Assembly (NCBI GenBank): GCA_009746045.1
Contig: RPFO01000246.1
Coordinates: 2,477,911 to 2,541,910, forward strand
Direction: 5' to 3'
DNA: 64,000 nucleotides
Source of the DNA: Mesostigma viride
Lineage: Eukaryota; Streptophyta; Mesostigmatophyceae; Mesostigmatales; Mesostigmataceae
Both the position numbers and the translations under genes were made by a program. The notes under the pieces were generated by a model. It did not search any database. It saw only the letters and a list, made by a program, of their open reading frames with translations, and was not told the DNA's origin. Below, piece by piece: positions 1-11,068 of this stretch; position 1 is the first letter of the stretch, and each line of letters opens with the position of its first letter.

Positions 1-3000
1 CCAGGGGGCCACGTGTTTCACCGTCATCGACTGTGCGGACGGGTTTTGGCAGCTGCGCATCGCGCCAGAAGACTGCCACAAGACCGCGTTCGCTACGCCC
101 TTCGGTCACTATCAGTTTCGGGTGGCGGCAATGGGGCTGTGCAATTCGCCGGCGTCCTTCCAGATGCTGATGAATGATATCCTCCGTCCGGTGATGGGCA
201 CAGCCCACTTGCCGCAGGTCTCCCAGGACCTGGCGGACCCGCAGAAGGGGGCGCGCCCGCCCTGGACCTACAAGCGCACGTGCGCGCTGGCGTATCTGGA
301 CGACATCCTGGTGTACTCCAAGACGTTCGAGGAGCACCTAGAGGATGTGGACGCCGTGCTGCAGATCATGGAGGATGAGCACCTTTCGGCGCGGAAAGCC
401 AAGGTGCGCGCCGGCCGCTGCGTGCCGTTTCTGGGCCATACCTTGTCCGCAGACGGCATCGCGACCGACCCGAGAAGATCGAGTCCGTCCAGCAATGGCC
501 TGTCCCTACGGACGTGAAGGGGGTGCGCAGCTTCCTGGGATTGGCATCTTACTACCGACGGTTCATCCCGCGGTTTGCCACCATCGCCGCCCGATCAACG
601 CTCTTCTCAAGAAGGGTACCCCGTTCCTCTGGGCTGAGCAGTGCCAACAGGCTTTTGAGGCGCTTAAGCGCCACCTCACCACAGCACCAGTCCTTATCCT
701 GCCGGACCCGGCCCTTCCTTTCGTCGTGGCTACGGACGCCAGCAAGGTGGCCATCGGGGGTGTCCTCTGCAGGACCAAGGCAAGGGTCTTCAGCCCATCG
801 AGTATATCTCACGCACAATGATTCCGGCGGAGCGGAATTACCCAGTGCATCAGCAGGAGCTTCTGGCAGTAGTCTACAGCTGCCACACGTGGCGTCACAT
901 CTTCTGGGGGCCCAGTTTTCGGTGGCCATTAGTGAGCAGGGGGATCTCGACCCCCACCGCCTGGTGATCCACACCGACCACCGGCCGCTCACCCACCTCC
1001 TGGTGCAGCCCAACCTGACGCCCCGCCAAGCGCGGTGGATGGAGTACTTGTCACAGTTTGCGCCATTCAAGATCCAATACGTCAAGGGCGCGGACAACGT
1101 GGTGCCAGACGCCCTTTCGCGACGGGCGGACTATTGGTTCTACGAGGACATGGATGTGCTTCATACCACTTGCGTACCAGTGGCCGCCCCGGGGACCGCC
1201 TACGGCGCGGAGCCACGGTCTCCCCGGGCCCGCCACCTGTTTCATCTGGGACACACCACCAGCGATGACTTGTCACCTCTCTTGGAGGAGACGAGTGCCC
1301 ACGAGGACGTGGACGCCCCCGGGGAGGGGGAGGGATCGCATATGCGCATGCCCCTTAGCCATGTGGTGCCGCCCCAGGGAATTTTTCAGCTTCAGCCGAT
1401 CGGCCCGCCCACAGTCTTCTCCGAATTCGTCAACCAGGCGAGTGCGGAGACAGACCGGCCGCGGACGCGTTCACAGTCACGTCGGACCTGGAGACGATGA
1501 TCAGTCGTTTCACGGTCACGGAGGAAGCGGCGCTTGAAGCCATCCGGGCGCATCCCCAGCAGATGGGTGCCTACCCTTGCAAGTTCCAGGATGGACGCCT
1601 GTTCGTGAGTATCCAGCCGGAGGAATGGCGGCTGTATGTCCCGGAGCTTTGTAGGCCGCCTTGCTTCACGAGCTCCACGATTCGCTTCTAGGCGGACATC
1701 AAGGAAGCCACCGTCTTTATCCTCGGGCCCGCAAACATTTCTACTGGCCAGGGATGAAGGAGTATATTGAGACATATGTGCGCCAGTGCCCCTCGTGCCA
1801 GATCATGAAGTCCAGGAACACGGGCTCGCAAGCCGTCCCCAAGACGTTACCTGATCCGATGGGTCCTTGGGATTCTATCATGATGGACTTCATCGGCCCG
1901 TTCAAGAAGGCGAAGAGCGGCAACAGCATGGTCTGGTGTTCGTGGACCGCCTGACGCGCATGTGTCACTTGGCCCCGTGTCCGGCCGACCTCACTGCGGA
2001 GGAGTGCGCCAAGATATACCTGACGCACGTGTTCCGGTTCCATGGGCTCAGCCGACAGTTCATCTCCGACCGCGACAAGCTCTTCACGGCCAAATTCTGG
2101 CAGGAGTTCTTCGAACGGCTGGGCACCAAGGTGTCGCTGGGCACGGCCTACCACAGTTCGTCGTCACATCTGGTGGAGCGGTTGAACCGCACAGTGCAGG
2201 AGACCATGCGACACTACACCGACGCGGTGGGCAGCAATTGGGAGGAACTTCTGGGCTTGGTGGAGTTCTCCCTGAACAATGCTCCCCAGGCCGCCCACGG
2301 ATTTACCCCCTTTTTCCTCAACTCTGGCAGGCACCCTCTCACGCCTCCCGACCTGCTTATGAGCCCCGAACGGGGAGAGGATCAGGTCAAGCTGGACACA
2401 CGCCAGGGGGTTGATCGCTTGCTGCAGCGGATGCACCAGGCTCATAACAGTGCAGTCCAGGGCTACCGCGCCGCGACCGAGCGGTATCTGGAGAGGACAG
2501 CCGGCAAGCGGGATAACCGGGCGCCGTCCATTGAGGTGGGCGATTGGGTCCTGGTGGAGGGCCCACAGATCGGACGATTCTCACACAAGGTGGAGAAGGA
2601 GCTGAAGACTAAGCTTCGTCCCATGTTCCTGGGCCCCTACAAGGTTCTCACCAAGTTTGACGACGTCATGTTCCAGGTGGACGTCCCGGTGTCATGGAAC
2701 CTCACGTCCAACCGTTTCCATCGTGACCAGCTCAAGTTGTACCACCAGAACACCATTCAGGGTAGGGTCAATCCCCCGGCCCCGTTGGAGTTCAATCCGG
2801 ACACAGGGGAACAGGAGGATGAGGTGGCTGCGATCGTGGGACACCGAGATGTCAAACGAGGTCGGGGGACCCAGCGACAGTACCGTGTGCGATGGCGATT
2901 CGCGCAGCATGAGTCGGAGGACTCCTGGCGCACCCCTACTGAGTTAGCGGGTTGCGCCCGCTTATTGGAAGCATACAAGAAGACACACCAGTTGCATTAA
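1..3000 (+). pseudogene. pol: Ty3/gypsy element 1 pol: RT, RNase H, integrase, chromodomain (broken)
   Basis: This is retrotransposon polyprotein copying RNA to DNA and inserting it. The window opens inside the reverse transcriptase. The RT active site YLDD is encoded near 295-303. RNase H starts with ATDASKVAIGG near 730. An integrase zinc-binding segment with CPSC follows near 1790, the integrase core (DFIGPF, then SSSSHLVERLNR near 2160) lies downstream, and a chromodomain-like tail (residues around GHRDVKRGRGTQRQYRVRW, about 2840-2900) ends at the TAA at 2998. Compared with element 2 at 15.8-21.2 kb, the frame shifts by one base near 470, 590, 770, 1500, 1665 and 1935, so no single intact protein is made from this reading. 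Gag and protease lie outside the window. The family assignment is firm; whether every shift is biological is not. Confidence 0.93.
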
Positions 3001-3213
3001 TAGGCGGTATAACGGTGTACGGTGTAGGGTGAGAGTGAGGTGTGACCGGGTACAGGTACACGCCGACTAACGCCTTGGCTTGTGGTGTGTGGGCCGTGCA
3101 GGGGGACGCCGCGGAGGCGCTTCCCCGAGCCAGACTTCTGCCAGCGCCGCGGAGGCCGTAGAGGCAGGGATCCGGGTAGTAGACGGGGATCGAGTGAGGA
3201 AGATCTGGTGGAT

Positions 3214-5573
3214 ATGGACACGACAGATTACCCGGAGGCCCCTCTACCAGAACAGGTTGACAGGATGCAGACAGCTCGCGGAGAGCCTGCAGTCCGAAGG
3301 GGCGTTTCAAGGGCCGGGGGCTCGGGCGGTGGTGGCCGGCACGAGACGTCGTCCAGACCCGAAGCTCCGGACGCGCGCGCGCTGCAGCTAGTGAAGGAGC
3401 TGAATGAGGAGACATTCAACCCCCGGTGTTCGTGCGCGACTATGGTCGGGCGGGTGACTTGGTGGAGCGGCGTCGTCGGCGCCGTAACCAGATGCCGTCA
3501 GATCTCCGCGCCGATTCCATTCTGGCGCGGGTCGGCCCCGCTAAGCTGGAGGATTTTCGATGGTTCGTGCGGAGAAATGTGGGGTTCAAGATCGAGACCC
3601 GCACCGCCGAGCGCGACGGCGTGGTGGTCGGTATCGACTGGGAAACCCATGAGCGGGAGTGCCTGTGTCATGCGTGCGTGAACACGCTGGATGCAGGCTA
3701 GCTTTTCCACGGCTGTTGCTCCTCCTAATTCCACCCGAGGTGCGGAAGCATCTGGAGAACTACTTTCCGCGATACCTCCCGTATGAAGGGGCGTTGCGGG
3801 GCGAGAAGTGTATGCGCGCGGGTCAGTACTCGTTGCGACAGGCCCTGGATCGCATTGTGGCGATGGACGACGAGGACCAGGATGATGGGAGCGAGGGTGA
3901 TGACTCCGACTCTGATGACTACCCTCCCCGTCCTCTTCCTCGTCCCCTTCAAGGGATCCACCTTCTGGGGGCTCCTTGGAGGGCGGCGCAGGACATCGTC
4001 CTGTGACGCGTTTCGAGGCGCCACCGCCGGCGATGGGCTGGGGGCGCCCCTCTGGGCGAGGGTCTCGCCCGCGGCCACGGGTTGGGGCGGAGGCAGCCAA
4101 CCAGAGGCTCGGCGTGCTCCAGACCGGCCTGCACGTCGGCGCTCGCCCTCACCGTCATCGCGCTCGCGTTCCCGTTCGGACTCGGGAACGGAGGTACGCC
4201 CTGCTCGCCGAGCTTCACCACCACCTCGTCGCCCGGCGGATCGGCACTGGGAGCGCACGTGGGGGTCGGCGGTGGAATTGGAGCGAGAGTCTCGGCGACC
4301 GCGGTCGGATACGACGGGAGCTGCTCCGGCTAGGACAGAACAGCCGGCCGGGGGCGAGCCCCCGGTTGTGGCCCCCTTAGATCCTCCGACGGATGCGGGC
4401 CAGGAGGAGCCTACCTTCCTTGTCTCCTTGGAACCACCGGAGCCTACCTTTTTGGTCTCCCTGGATCCACGTCCCCGGCCTGCACCAGCCGGCTCATCAA
4501 TGCCACGTCCTGCGGAGGGACACATCCGTCCCACTTCGTCGGGTCGACACTCGCACTCTTCCGCGGAGGAACCGTGCCTACACCCCCTGGCAGCGACGCG
4601 ACCTCGGGCCGCCGAGGATCCCAGCGGAACGGGCATTCTGGTACCAGCGGAGCCCGTGATGCGTTTGGAAGCGCTCGTAGCTGCGGTACAATCAGGACAG
4701 GACCTGATACAGCGCCTGATGGTCCAGCACGGTCGTCAAGGCGATCATTCTGCTGCCACCTCAGTGGGCTATGATGCGGCCTCCAGAGCTCCTGGGTCAT
4801 CTCACGAGGAGTGGTCATTGGGCGACTTCATACGGCCGGTACCGGGCCGAGTGGTGCGACATGGTGGGCCAGGACCGCGCACGGAGAAGCTCTGTGTGAC
4901 ATTCGAGGGGCCTCCGGCTTTTCAGGTTCCCCCGGGTACGCACCTACCTGCTCCTCTGGTGTTTCGCGCGGGTCCTTGGTTCGCTGTGGATCGCGGGGCT
5001 TACTGGGAACAGATAGAGATCACCTTTCTGCCCCAAGTCCCCCTGCCCCTGCCGCAACCCGACGACCCTCGCTTCCCCGCTGCGGTGGGGCATGTTGTGC
5101 GATTCGGGTCCGAAGACTGGTGGGATTGGCGCTATCAGGTCGATGGGGTGAAGCACGTGGTGACGCCTCCCAAGGTGGCTCCAGCGGAGGGGAGTGCCTT
5201 TCTTAATCTGGTGGCGCCCGATATTGTAGGGGCCCGGACGGTGTCGATCAATGATGATCACGTGCGTATGGAGGTTTTCCTGATGGGGGTGCACTTTGTT
5301 CGCGAGCACCGGTGTGGGGTGGTGGATCGGTCGGCGTTGACGCTCATGTTCACCCATCCCCAGTACCTTGCTGGGTTCCTGTCGCTGTGGCCCCGAGGGT
5401 CGTGGGTGGAGCTGTCCCGGCTGGGTCGACAGAAGGTGTCCCCCTACCAGGTGGCTTTCGAGGTTGACTTGTGTTCGCACCCTGGGGTGATGACTTCACA
5501 GATGACCCACGCGGGGCGTAGGGCCTTCACTGAAATCCTGTCGCAGCGACGTGCCACTAGCGGCGGACGCTAG
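3214..5573 (+). pseudogene. Extra ORF downstream of pol in gypsy element 1
   Basis: A coding region follows pol within the element and before its polypurine tract, the place where some LTR elements carry an env-like or other third ORF. It begins plausibly at ATG 3214. It is open in pieces: frame of 3214 to about 3420, another frame to 3701, a third to about 4005, then the frame that ends at 5573. The middle is Arg/Ser/Pro-rich. The last 250 residues form a compact Trp-rich domain of unknown function. I see no signal peptide or membrane segment, so an envelope role is not supported. Element 2 has a comparable ORF at 21.2-23.5 kb, with a similar proline-rich centre and a tail that looks distantly alike. 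No known function recognised. Confidence 0.6.
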
Positions 5574-5777
5574 AGTGGTTAGAATAGTTTTCGTGACGGA
5601 TAGAGGATTGATCCAGTCACCATCATTGTCTTACTACTACGTCAGAGTTGGTCCTGTGTATCAACTTCTAGAGGAACTGGCATTACTAACCTGCGGGTGA
5701 ACCGAGGTTGGGACATAGTACTCTTATAGTAGTGTTGTTTTCCAATCTCACTTGTACGGTAGGGACTACCGACCCCC

Positions 5778-5791
5778 ATGGGGGGGAGGAG
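5778..5791 (+). other. Polypurine tract of gypsy element 1
   Basis: A run of G with A, ending GGAGGAG, abuts the TGTTACG start of the LTR. This is the standard position of the plus-strand priming tract. The 200 bases before it (5574-5777) hold no ORF and are 3' untranslated. Confidence 0.75.
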
Positions 5792-6378
5792 TGTTACGTC
5801 CCTGCCCTTTTGGCTGGACGTAACAATGGAATAAATTACTAAGGCTGTTTGGTCTATTGAACTTGGGTTTTACGGACCTTGGCTATTGTGTGAATTGGAC
5901 TAGTTATTTTGGTCCTAGGTTGTCCTTTTAGGGGCCGGCGCTGTGGCGCCGCGCCGGTTCTGAGTCTGTCAGTGGTTCTAGGCGTGGATCCTATAGTTGA
6001 GGGTCGATGTCGGCCCGGATCCTACGTGGAATGAGTGACTCGGATTGTTCTAAGGAAATTGGCGTGTATCTGCGCCGCAACCAACCTAGGTTAAATTGGT
6101 CCAAGGACGAGAGTCTCGTCCTCTTGGTTTAATGAATGATAAGTGCGAATACGCCTACACATTGAGCCCGGGGCATTATCCATTTGTAAGTGGTATTGCT
6201 AGCCATTATAAGTGTGAACTAATTAGCTTGGCATTAAGCCGTGATGCCAGATATCTCACGACTCACGTCGTGAAGCGCAACCTACTTTATTAGGCTATCT
6301 TGAATTATTCCTAATTCCGGCAAGAAGGGTCTTTTGCTACGTAGCTCAGGCTAGGTGAGTCTGGGCAGGGACGTAACA
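5792..6378 (+). repeat. 3' LTR of gypsy element 1
   Basis: The 587-bp segment starts TGTTACGTCCCTGCC and ends with its exact inverse GGCAGGGACGTAACA, giving the TG...CA termini expected of an LTR, directly after a polypurine tract. The partner 5' LTR is outside the window, so repeat identity and target duplication cannot be checked. The LTR of element 2 begins with the same TGTTACGTC. Confidence 0.8.
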
Positions 6379-6403
6379 TGAGGCTCCACAGTCCGGCCCC
6401 ACG

Positions 6404-7600
6404 TTGCCATCTCTTCGGGAGCGTATGCCCCGTCAGACGGCCTCGGTGGCACCGGACGGGACGATTACCTTTCGTCCCGCCACATCAAACCTTAATGTCC
6501 CTTTCGCCCAGGGACATAACCACATTGAGCTAACGTTTGGGCGACCCTCTGCGTCCCTTCTTCGCAAGAAGAAGGACATGGAGAGTATTAAACTCGCACG
6601 GGTGGTGCGAAAACCTGTGGAACCCATCGCCGGACAACCAATGTCCGACGATGAGGTATCCGACACTGCCAGTCTCCCCGATGGGGAGACTGAGATCAAT
6701 CTTACCCCAGCGCTCCTGGCGGTCGAGCAGGCCGCGCTGGTGGCAAATGAAGAACGCCGAGCGCGGCAGCGGGACCGAGAGGTCCGCCGAGAGGCGGCTT
6801 TTCGGCTCGCCGCTAAGCGGCAAGAATATGAAGAGGAAGCCGCCCGTCGCCTGGCTACCCACCAGGCGATGGCGGACGCGTACCGCGAGGCCACCCAGCG
6901 GTTACGTGACCTCTTAAAAAATGCTGACTATCCCATGGACTATATGCGGACAGTCAAGACCTGGCCGAGCTTGCTCGGTCAGCACACTTTAAAACCATGT
7001 CCTCCATCACCCAAGCCAGGGTCACGGAGGCCATCTTGGCCAAACATGGGGTGGTAGCTGAAGAAGCCCCCCCGCTGGAAACCACCAGCAAGAAACCCTC
7101 CCCCCCCAACCCCTGCAGTACAAGGAGGGACTGCTGGCCCTGGGTGCGAGGAAGGGCAAAGAGGCGGACTGTCCAGTCCGGCCTGCTATGATCATGGGAG
7201 ACCACTCCCTGACATACCCGAGGATGAAGCTGCCTTTCAGGCAGCCCTCCGGGAGCATGAGGTACGCAAGGAGATGAAGCGTCTCATGCGGGAGGAGGCC
7301 AGGAGGAGAGCAGAGGCAGACACCCCTGCCCGCCCCTCCACCGATGGGGCTGGACCCAGTGGGGTTACCCGGACACCCCCGGGCTCCCCCAGGGCCACCA
7401 TGACCCCCCCTCCCCCTCCCCCACCACCCCAGGTTCGCCCTGTGGGTTGGGGCCCCCTCCCAAACCAGGGGGGTGGCCAGGACCCCAGGAGGCCCTGGGG
7501 GGAGGTGCAGAGGTGCCACAGGCACCCAACAGGCCTGCTGAGGCCCCCCAAGGAGCGGGGATGTCCTGGAACAGCTCGCCATTCTCCAGGCCCAGCTGGC
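6404..7600 (+). pseudogene. Gag-like N-terminal region preceding the Copia element (decayed)
   Basis: Three overlapping open stretches in different frames (6404-7057, about 6950-7190, 7274-7600) read as one charged, helix-prone protein that runs into the Gag ORF at 7605. The first piece is rich in Glu, Arg and Ala (ERRARQRDREVRREAAFRL type, near 6750-6900) and probably forms a coiled coil; the last is Pro-rich. The frame changes lie in runs of C or G. It starts 25 bases after the LTR of gypsy element 1, so that element may have landed here and removed or displaced the Copia 5' end. No 5' LTR of the Copia element was found. Assignment to the Copia gag is inference from position. Confidence 0.45.
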
Positions 7601-7604
7601 CTCG

Positions 7605-8617
7605 TTGCAAGATCAGCAGTTAACAGCTAACCAGCTGCAAACTGTCGAGGGCCTGCGCGCCCTGATGTCGCGGTATGAGCGGGGGACCATCAACCTGGAC
7701 CCCACCCGCCTGCAACAAGCAACCGACGGCTTCTTGAGGGCCAACCCCCCTCTCACAGGTGTGTTTAACCCTCATAAAAAGGAATCCAAAATCAATATTG
7801 CTGGCTTGCCTGAGGGTCACACTGTTGAACAAGCTAAGCAATTTGTTTTTGCTTTGGAGTATGGGATGGAAGGTCTTAACCTTAGACATCAGTTTAAGGC
7901 TCTCAGGGCCTCCTCCACATTCCATCAATCATCTCCTGCAATCAGAGCATTGATTCAAACCTATCAGGAACGTACCCTGACACCTGAAGCAGCCATTGAA
8001 CAGTGGCCTACCTTTATCACTGATCTGAAACAGCTAGTGCTTACCAATAACCACATGGAAGCAGTAGAACGTTTCAACTGGCTTGCTGCATATAAGGTGA
8101 ACAAGAATAACCTCTCTGGGGATGCAAAAACATACAGGGTAATGATTGAGAAAGACCTTGAGCTTCTCAAGCTCCAACCAAGGTATCTCATCCACACCTG
8201 GCTAACAAAAGCTAATTTGCAACCTTCTGTCCTGGCTACCCTGCTTACAGGCCTCAAGTCCCTCTGGGACAACTTCAGAGCTGCCATGCTCTATATCGAG
8301 GAGGCAGTGGACCCCCTGGGTACTGGCAACAACCAGGCCCAGGACCCCAAGGTCCAGGGTGTCCAAGGCCACAAACGCAAGGGGCAGGCCAGCCAGGGGG
8401 GGGCACCCAAGACCCACAAGTCCTCCCACCAAGGGGGCAGTGGCTCTCAGGGGCGTGGCAACACGTGGCACCGTGTGCCCCTGCATGGCAACCCCAACAA
8501 CAACAACAACAACAACAACAACAGGTCCCAGCAGGGCAACAATAACAACAGGTCCCAACAGGGCCAAAACAACAACAACAACAGGTCCCAGCAGGGCCAG
8601 AACCGGTCCCAGCAGGG

Positions 8618-8648
<31 letters not shown>

Positions 8649-8675
8649 CAGCCTGGCAACCCTGGGGGTCCATAA
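7605..8675 (+). CDS. gag: Copia-class Gag (capsid) protein
   Basis: The 356-codon ORF encodes a helical capsid-like core (about residues 50-240), then a low-complexity tail with runs of Asn broken by RSQQG repeats (8497-8650). It should assemble the virus-like particle of the retrotransposon. The stop is at 8673. A CCHC zinc knuckle that would normally end Gag is present, but in the next frame (8678 onward), so the nucleocapsid motif belongs to the pol frame. The upstream frame continues openly above 7605, so the true start is probably earlier. Family placement rests on the following pol domains. Confidence 0.75.
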
Positions 8676-8677
8676 GG

Positions 8678-11068
8678 TGCCTGAGGTGCTTCCAACGAGG
8701 GCACGCACGGCACAACTGCCCCAACAACGACTCCCTGGCCAACGGGGTGGATCTCTGCCCGGGCTGCTGGCACGCACGTCATCCCCTGGGGCCTCCAGGC
8801 AGCCGTTGCAACAGGCCTCGCTACCCAAATCAATGTGAGTTCACTCACCTTATGTACTCTGAGGATGATGATCTCATTACCATTGGGGATGGCAACCAGG
8901 GCATAATTGATTTTGAGGCAGCAACCTTACTGTCCTCCCAACACCCTGTTCTGGAACCTTACATAAAAGCACTAACCCCTACTGTTGACAACTCCATAGA
9001 TATCAAGGAGCTTGCTCATCAGCTGCACCTAGCCATGGGTCATGAAACAGTGGCTGAGGAACTGGCCAGACGGCTGGGGGGTAGTAGCATGGGAAAACAA
9101 CTCAGGAATGCAGTAAAACTGGCTAGACAACACTGTCAAGAATGTCAGTTCAATAGCCCCAAACCTCAAAAATGGCATACTGCAACTCCTTCCACCAATA
9201 GGGGCATGATAGTGGGGGATGTGATGCACATCAACAAAGATGTCCAACCCTACCTGATCCTAAAAGACTCATGGTCCAGGTTCACAGTAATGGAACCCCT
9301 ACCTGGCATGTCTGCAGGGCAGCTACGTGTTGCACTCATGATTGCTTTACCCAGATTCTACCCAGTTGACAGAATTTTGCTTGATCAACAATTTTCTTGT
9401 CTGACTGACCTGGAAGGGTGTGAAGCAATAGAGATTGCTGGGCTGGAAGATCATGAGGGTCAGGGGGTCATTGAAAGAACCATCAGATCTGTCAAAACCC
9501 TACTAGCCAAAAATCCTTCCAAGGATGCTACTTCAGGGGTCTATTGTGACAGGGCACTCTGGTGTCATGAAATGTGCACAACCCTAAACATGAGACCTGT
9601 CTTGCATGCCACGTGGGGTGAAGTAATCCCAGCAGGCCTGCAGGCAGGTGTATATCCCCCAGAGGTGATAGCACTGTACAACACTGCACGTGCACAAACC
9701 TCAGCAAAACTGGCAGAAAAAGATAAAACCCATTCCAGGCCAGTATTCCAAAAAGGTGATCAAGTTCTCTATTACAAGGAAAACAGCTTTGGTAAGGTTG
9801 GAACTTGGCTAGGTCCAGTTACCATCCGTGGATTTACCAAAAACAGCAAGACCGTGGAGGTCAAGCACAATATCAATGGGAAGCGTCACAGGGTGAGCTG
9901 TCATAGAATTAAGAAGTATTATTCTCCCATGGCAGACGTGCCTGGGGAAGAGTCTTTAAGCATGGACTCACTACTTCTATCTGGCAACTCCAGCATGCCC
10001 AGCAGTAGCTCTGAGCCACCAATTACTGCTGTTGACAGCACCACAGCACCCTCTGTGAACACTTCCACCCTCAGTGAAGCCAGGCCCACTTCACAACCTG
10101 GGGATTGCTTAACCAGGCACGAGGTAGCTGGGTTGGAAGCATTAGCTCAGCCCCAAGGCACCAAATTGTCTGCCAACCCTCCCGCTCTGAGGTCAAGATT
10201 GGCAGTCGCCTTGCAAGCATTACACAGGTCACATAAGCAACAAGCTGCTGTGGCCGCAGGGTTGGCAAAAGTCTCAGCTGTGTGCACTAGTCAGGACCCC
10301 TGGACCCTGGCAATAGACACTCAGGCACAGGTCAGTGTGATCAGTGCACAAGCCATCCCTGGTCTTGAGATTGCACCTTCATTTTGGGCACGGGTGCAGG
10401 ATTTCTCAGGCCAAAGCTCACTGGATGTAGTGGGACAAGTGATGCTCCCTATACTTGGTATTCAGACACCCTTCCAGGTGGTGGAGGGGTACTCTGGTAA
10501 CACCTTGTTGGGGGAACCTTTTGTATCCTATCCTGGGGTGCTTATCTCAGCTAATGAGCTCAGTGTCACAGGGGTGGGTGCAGTTCCTCTGGACCACTTT
10601 AAAATCCCTCTCTCCAGTATTGTCCCTGGTATGGATGCTGTCATCAAGGCAGTCAACACTCAGTATGCACCAGGGGAGATCCCTGATCTGGACAAGTTAG
10701 TGCACAGCCAGTTCCTCCATCCCTCAGCCTTTGGGCTGGGTAAGTGGGACATAGCCATGCACTCACCCCACCAAATCTCCCACGTCATACAAGAATGCAA
10801 AACACAAAAAGGGTTTACCAAGTGGCTGATGGCCATTGTCCACCAAGCCAGGCAGGAATGGGTCCTGCCCAACCCCAAAAACCCTCAATACAAACCGCCT
10901 GTCACCCCTTCATGGGACGTGCCAGAGGGAGCCAACAAGCTCAGATTAAAATTTGTTCTCAAACAAAAACCACAAAAAGTGGGCTCCCCAATCTTCCATG
11001 CCAGACCATGTGTCACAGAATTAAGGGGAGGTGGCACCCCAAAAACCTTAAAACTTGACCCATGCTAA
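8678..11068 (+). pseudogene. pol: Copia-class Pol, first part: zinc knuckle, integrase, retropepsin-like domain, start of RT
   Basis: The frame opens with a CCHC knuckle (C-x2-C-x4-H-x4-C, CLRCFQRGHARHNC, 8678-8719). The integrase zinc segment (H...H...CQEC) lies near 9020-9150. The catalytic core follows with Asp in VGDVM, Asp in LLDQQF and Glu in GQGVIER (about 9210-9490). A segment at 10300-10520 (LAIDTQAQVSVIS, later LLGEPFV) looks like an aspartic protease with DTQ in place of DTG/DSG, and it lies after the integrase, not before it. The frame then enters the RT (KFVLKQKP...ARPCVTEL) and is cut at 11021 by the insertion at 11025-12908. Without that insertion the frame continues exactly into 12913. 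Confidence 0.85.

Noticed and set aside
268-2978. Minus-strand ORFs opposite the gypsy pol, for example 552-1097 and 1741-2154
   Set aside because: They are shadows of the plus-strand RT and integrase, which carry clear catalytic motifs.
3214-5573. An envelope gene in gypsy element 1
   Set aside because: No signal peptide, cleavage site or membrane anchor can be seen; position alone is not enough.
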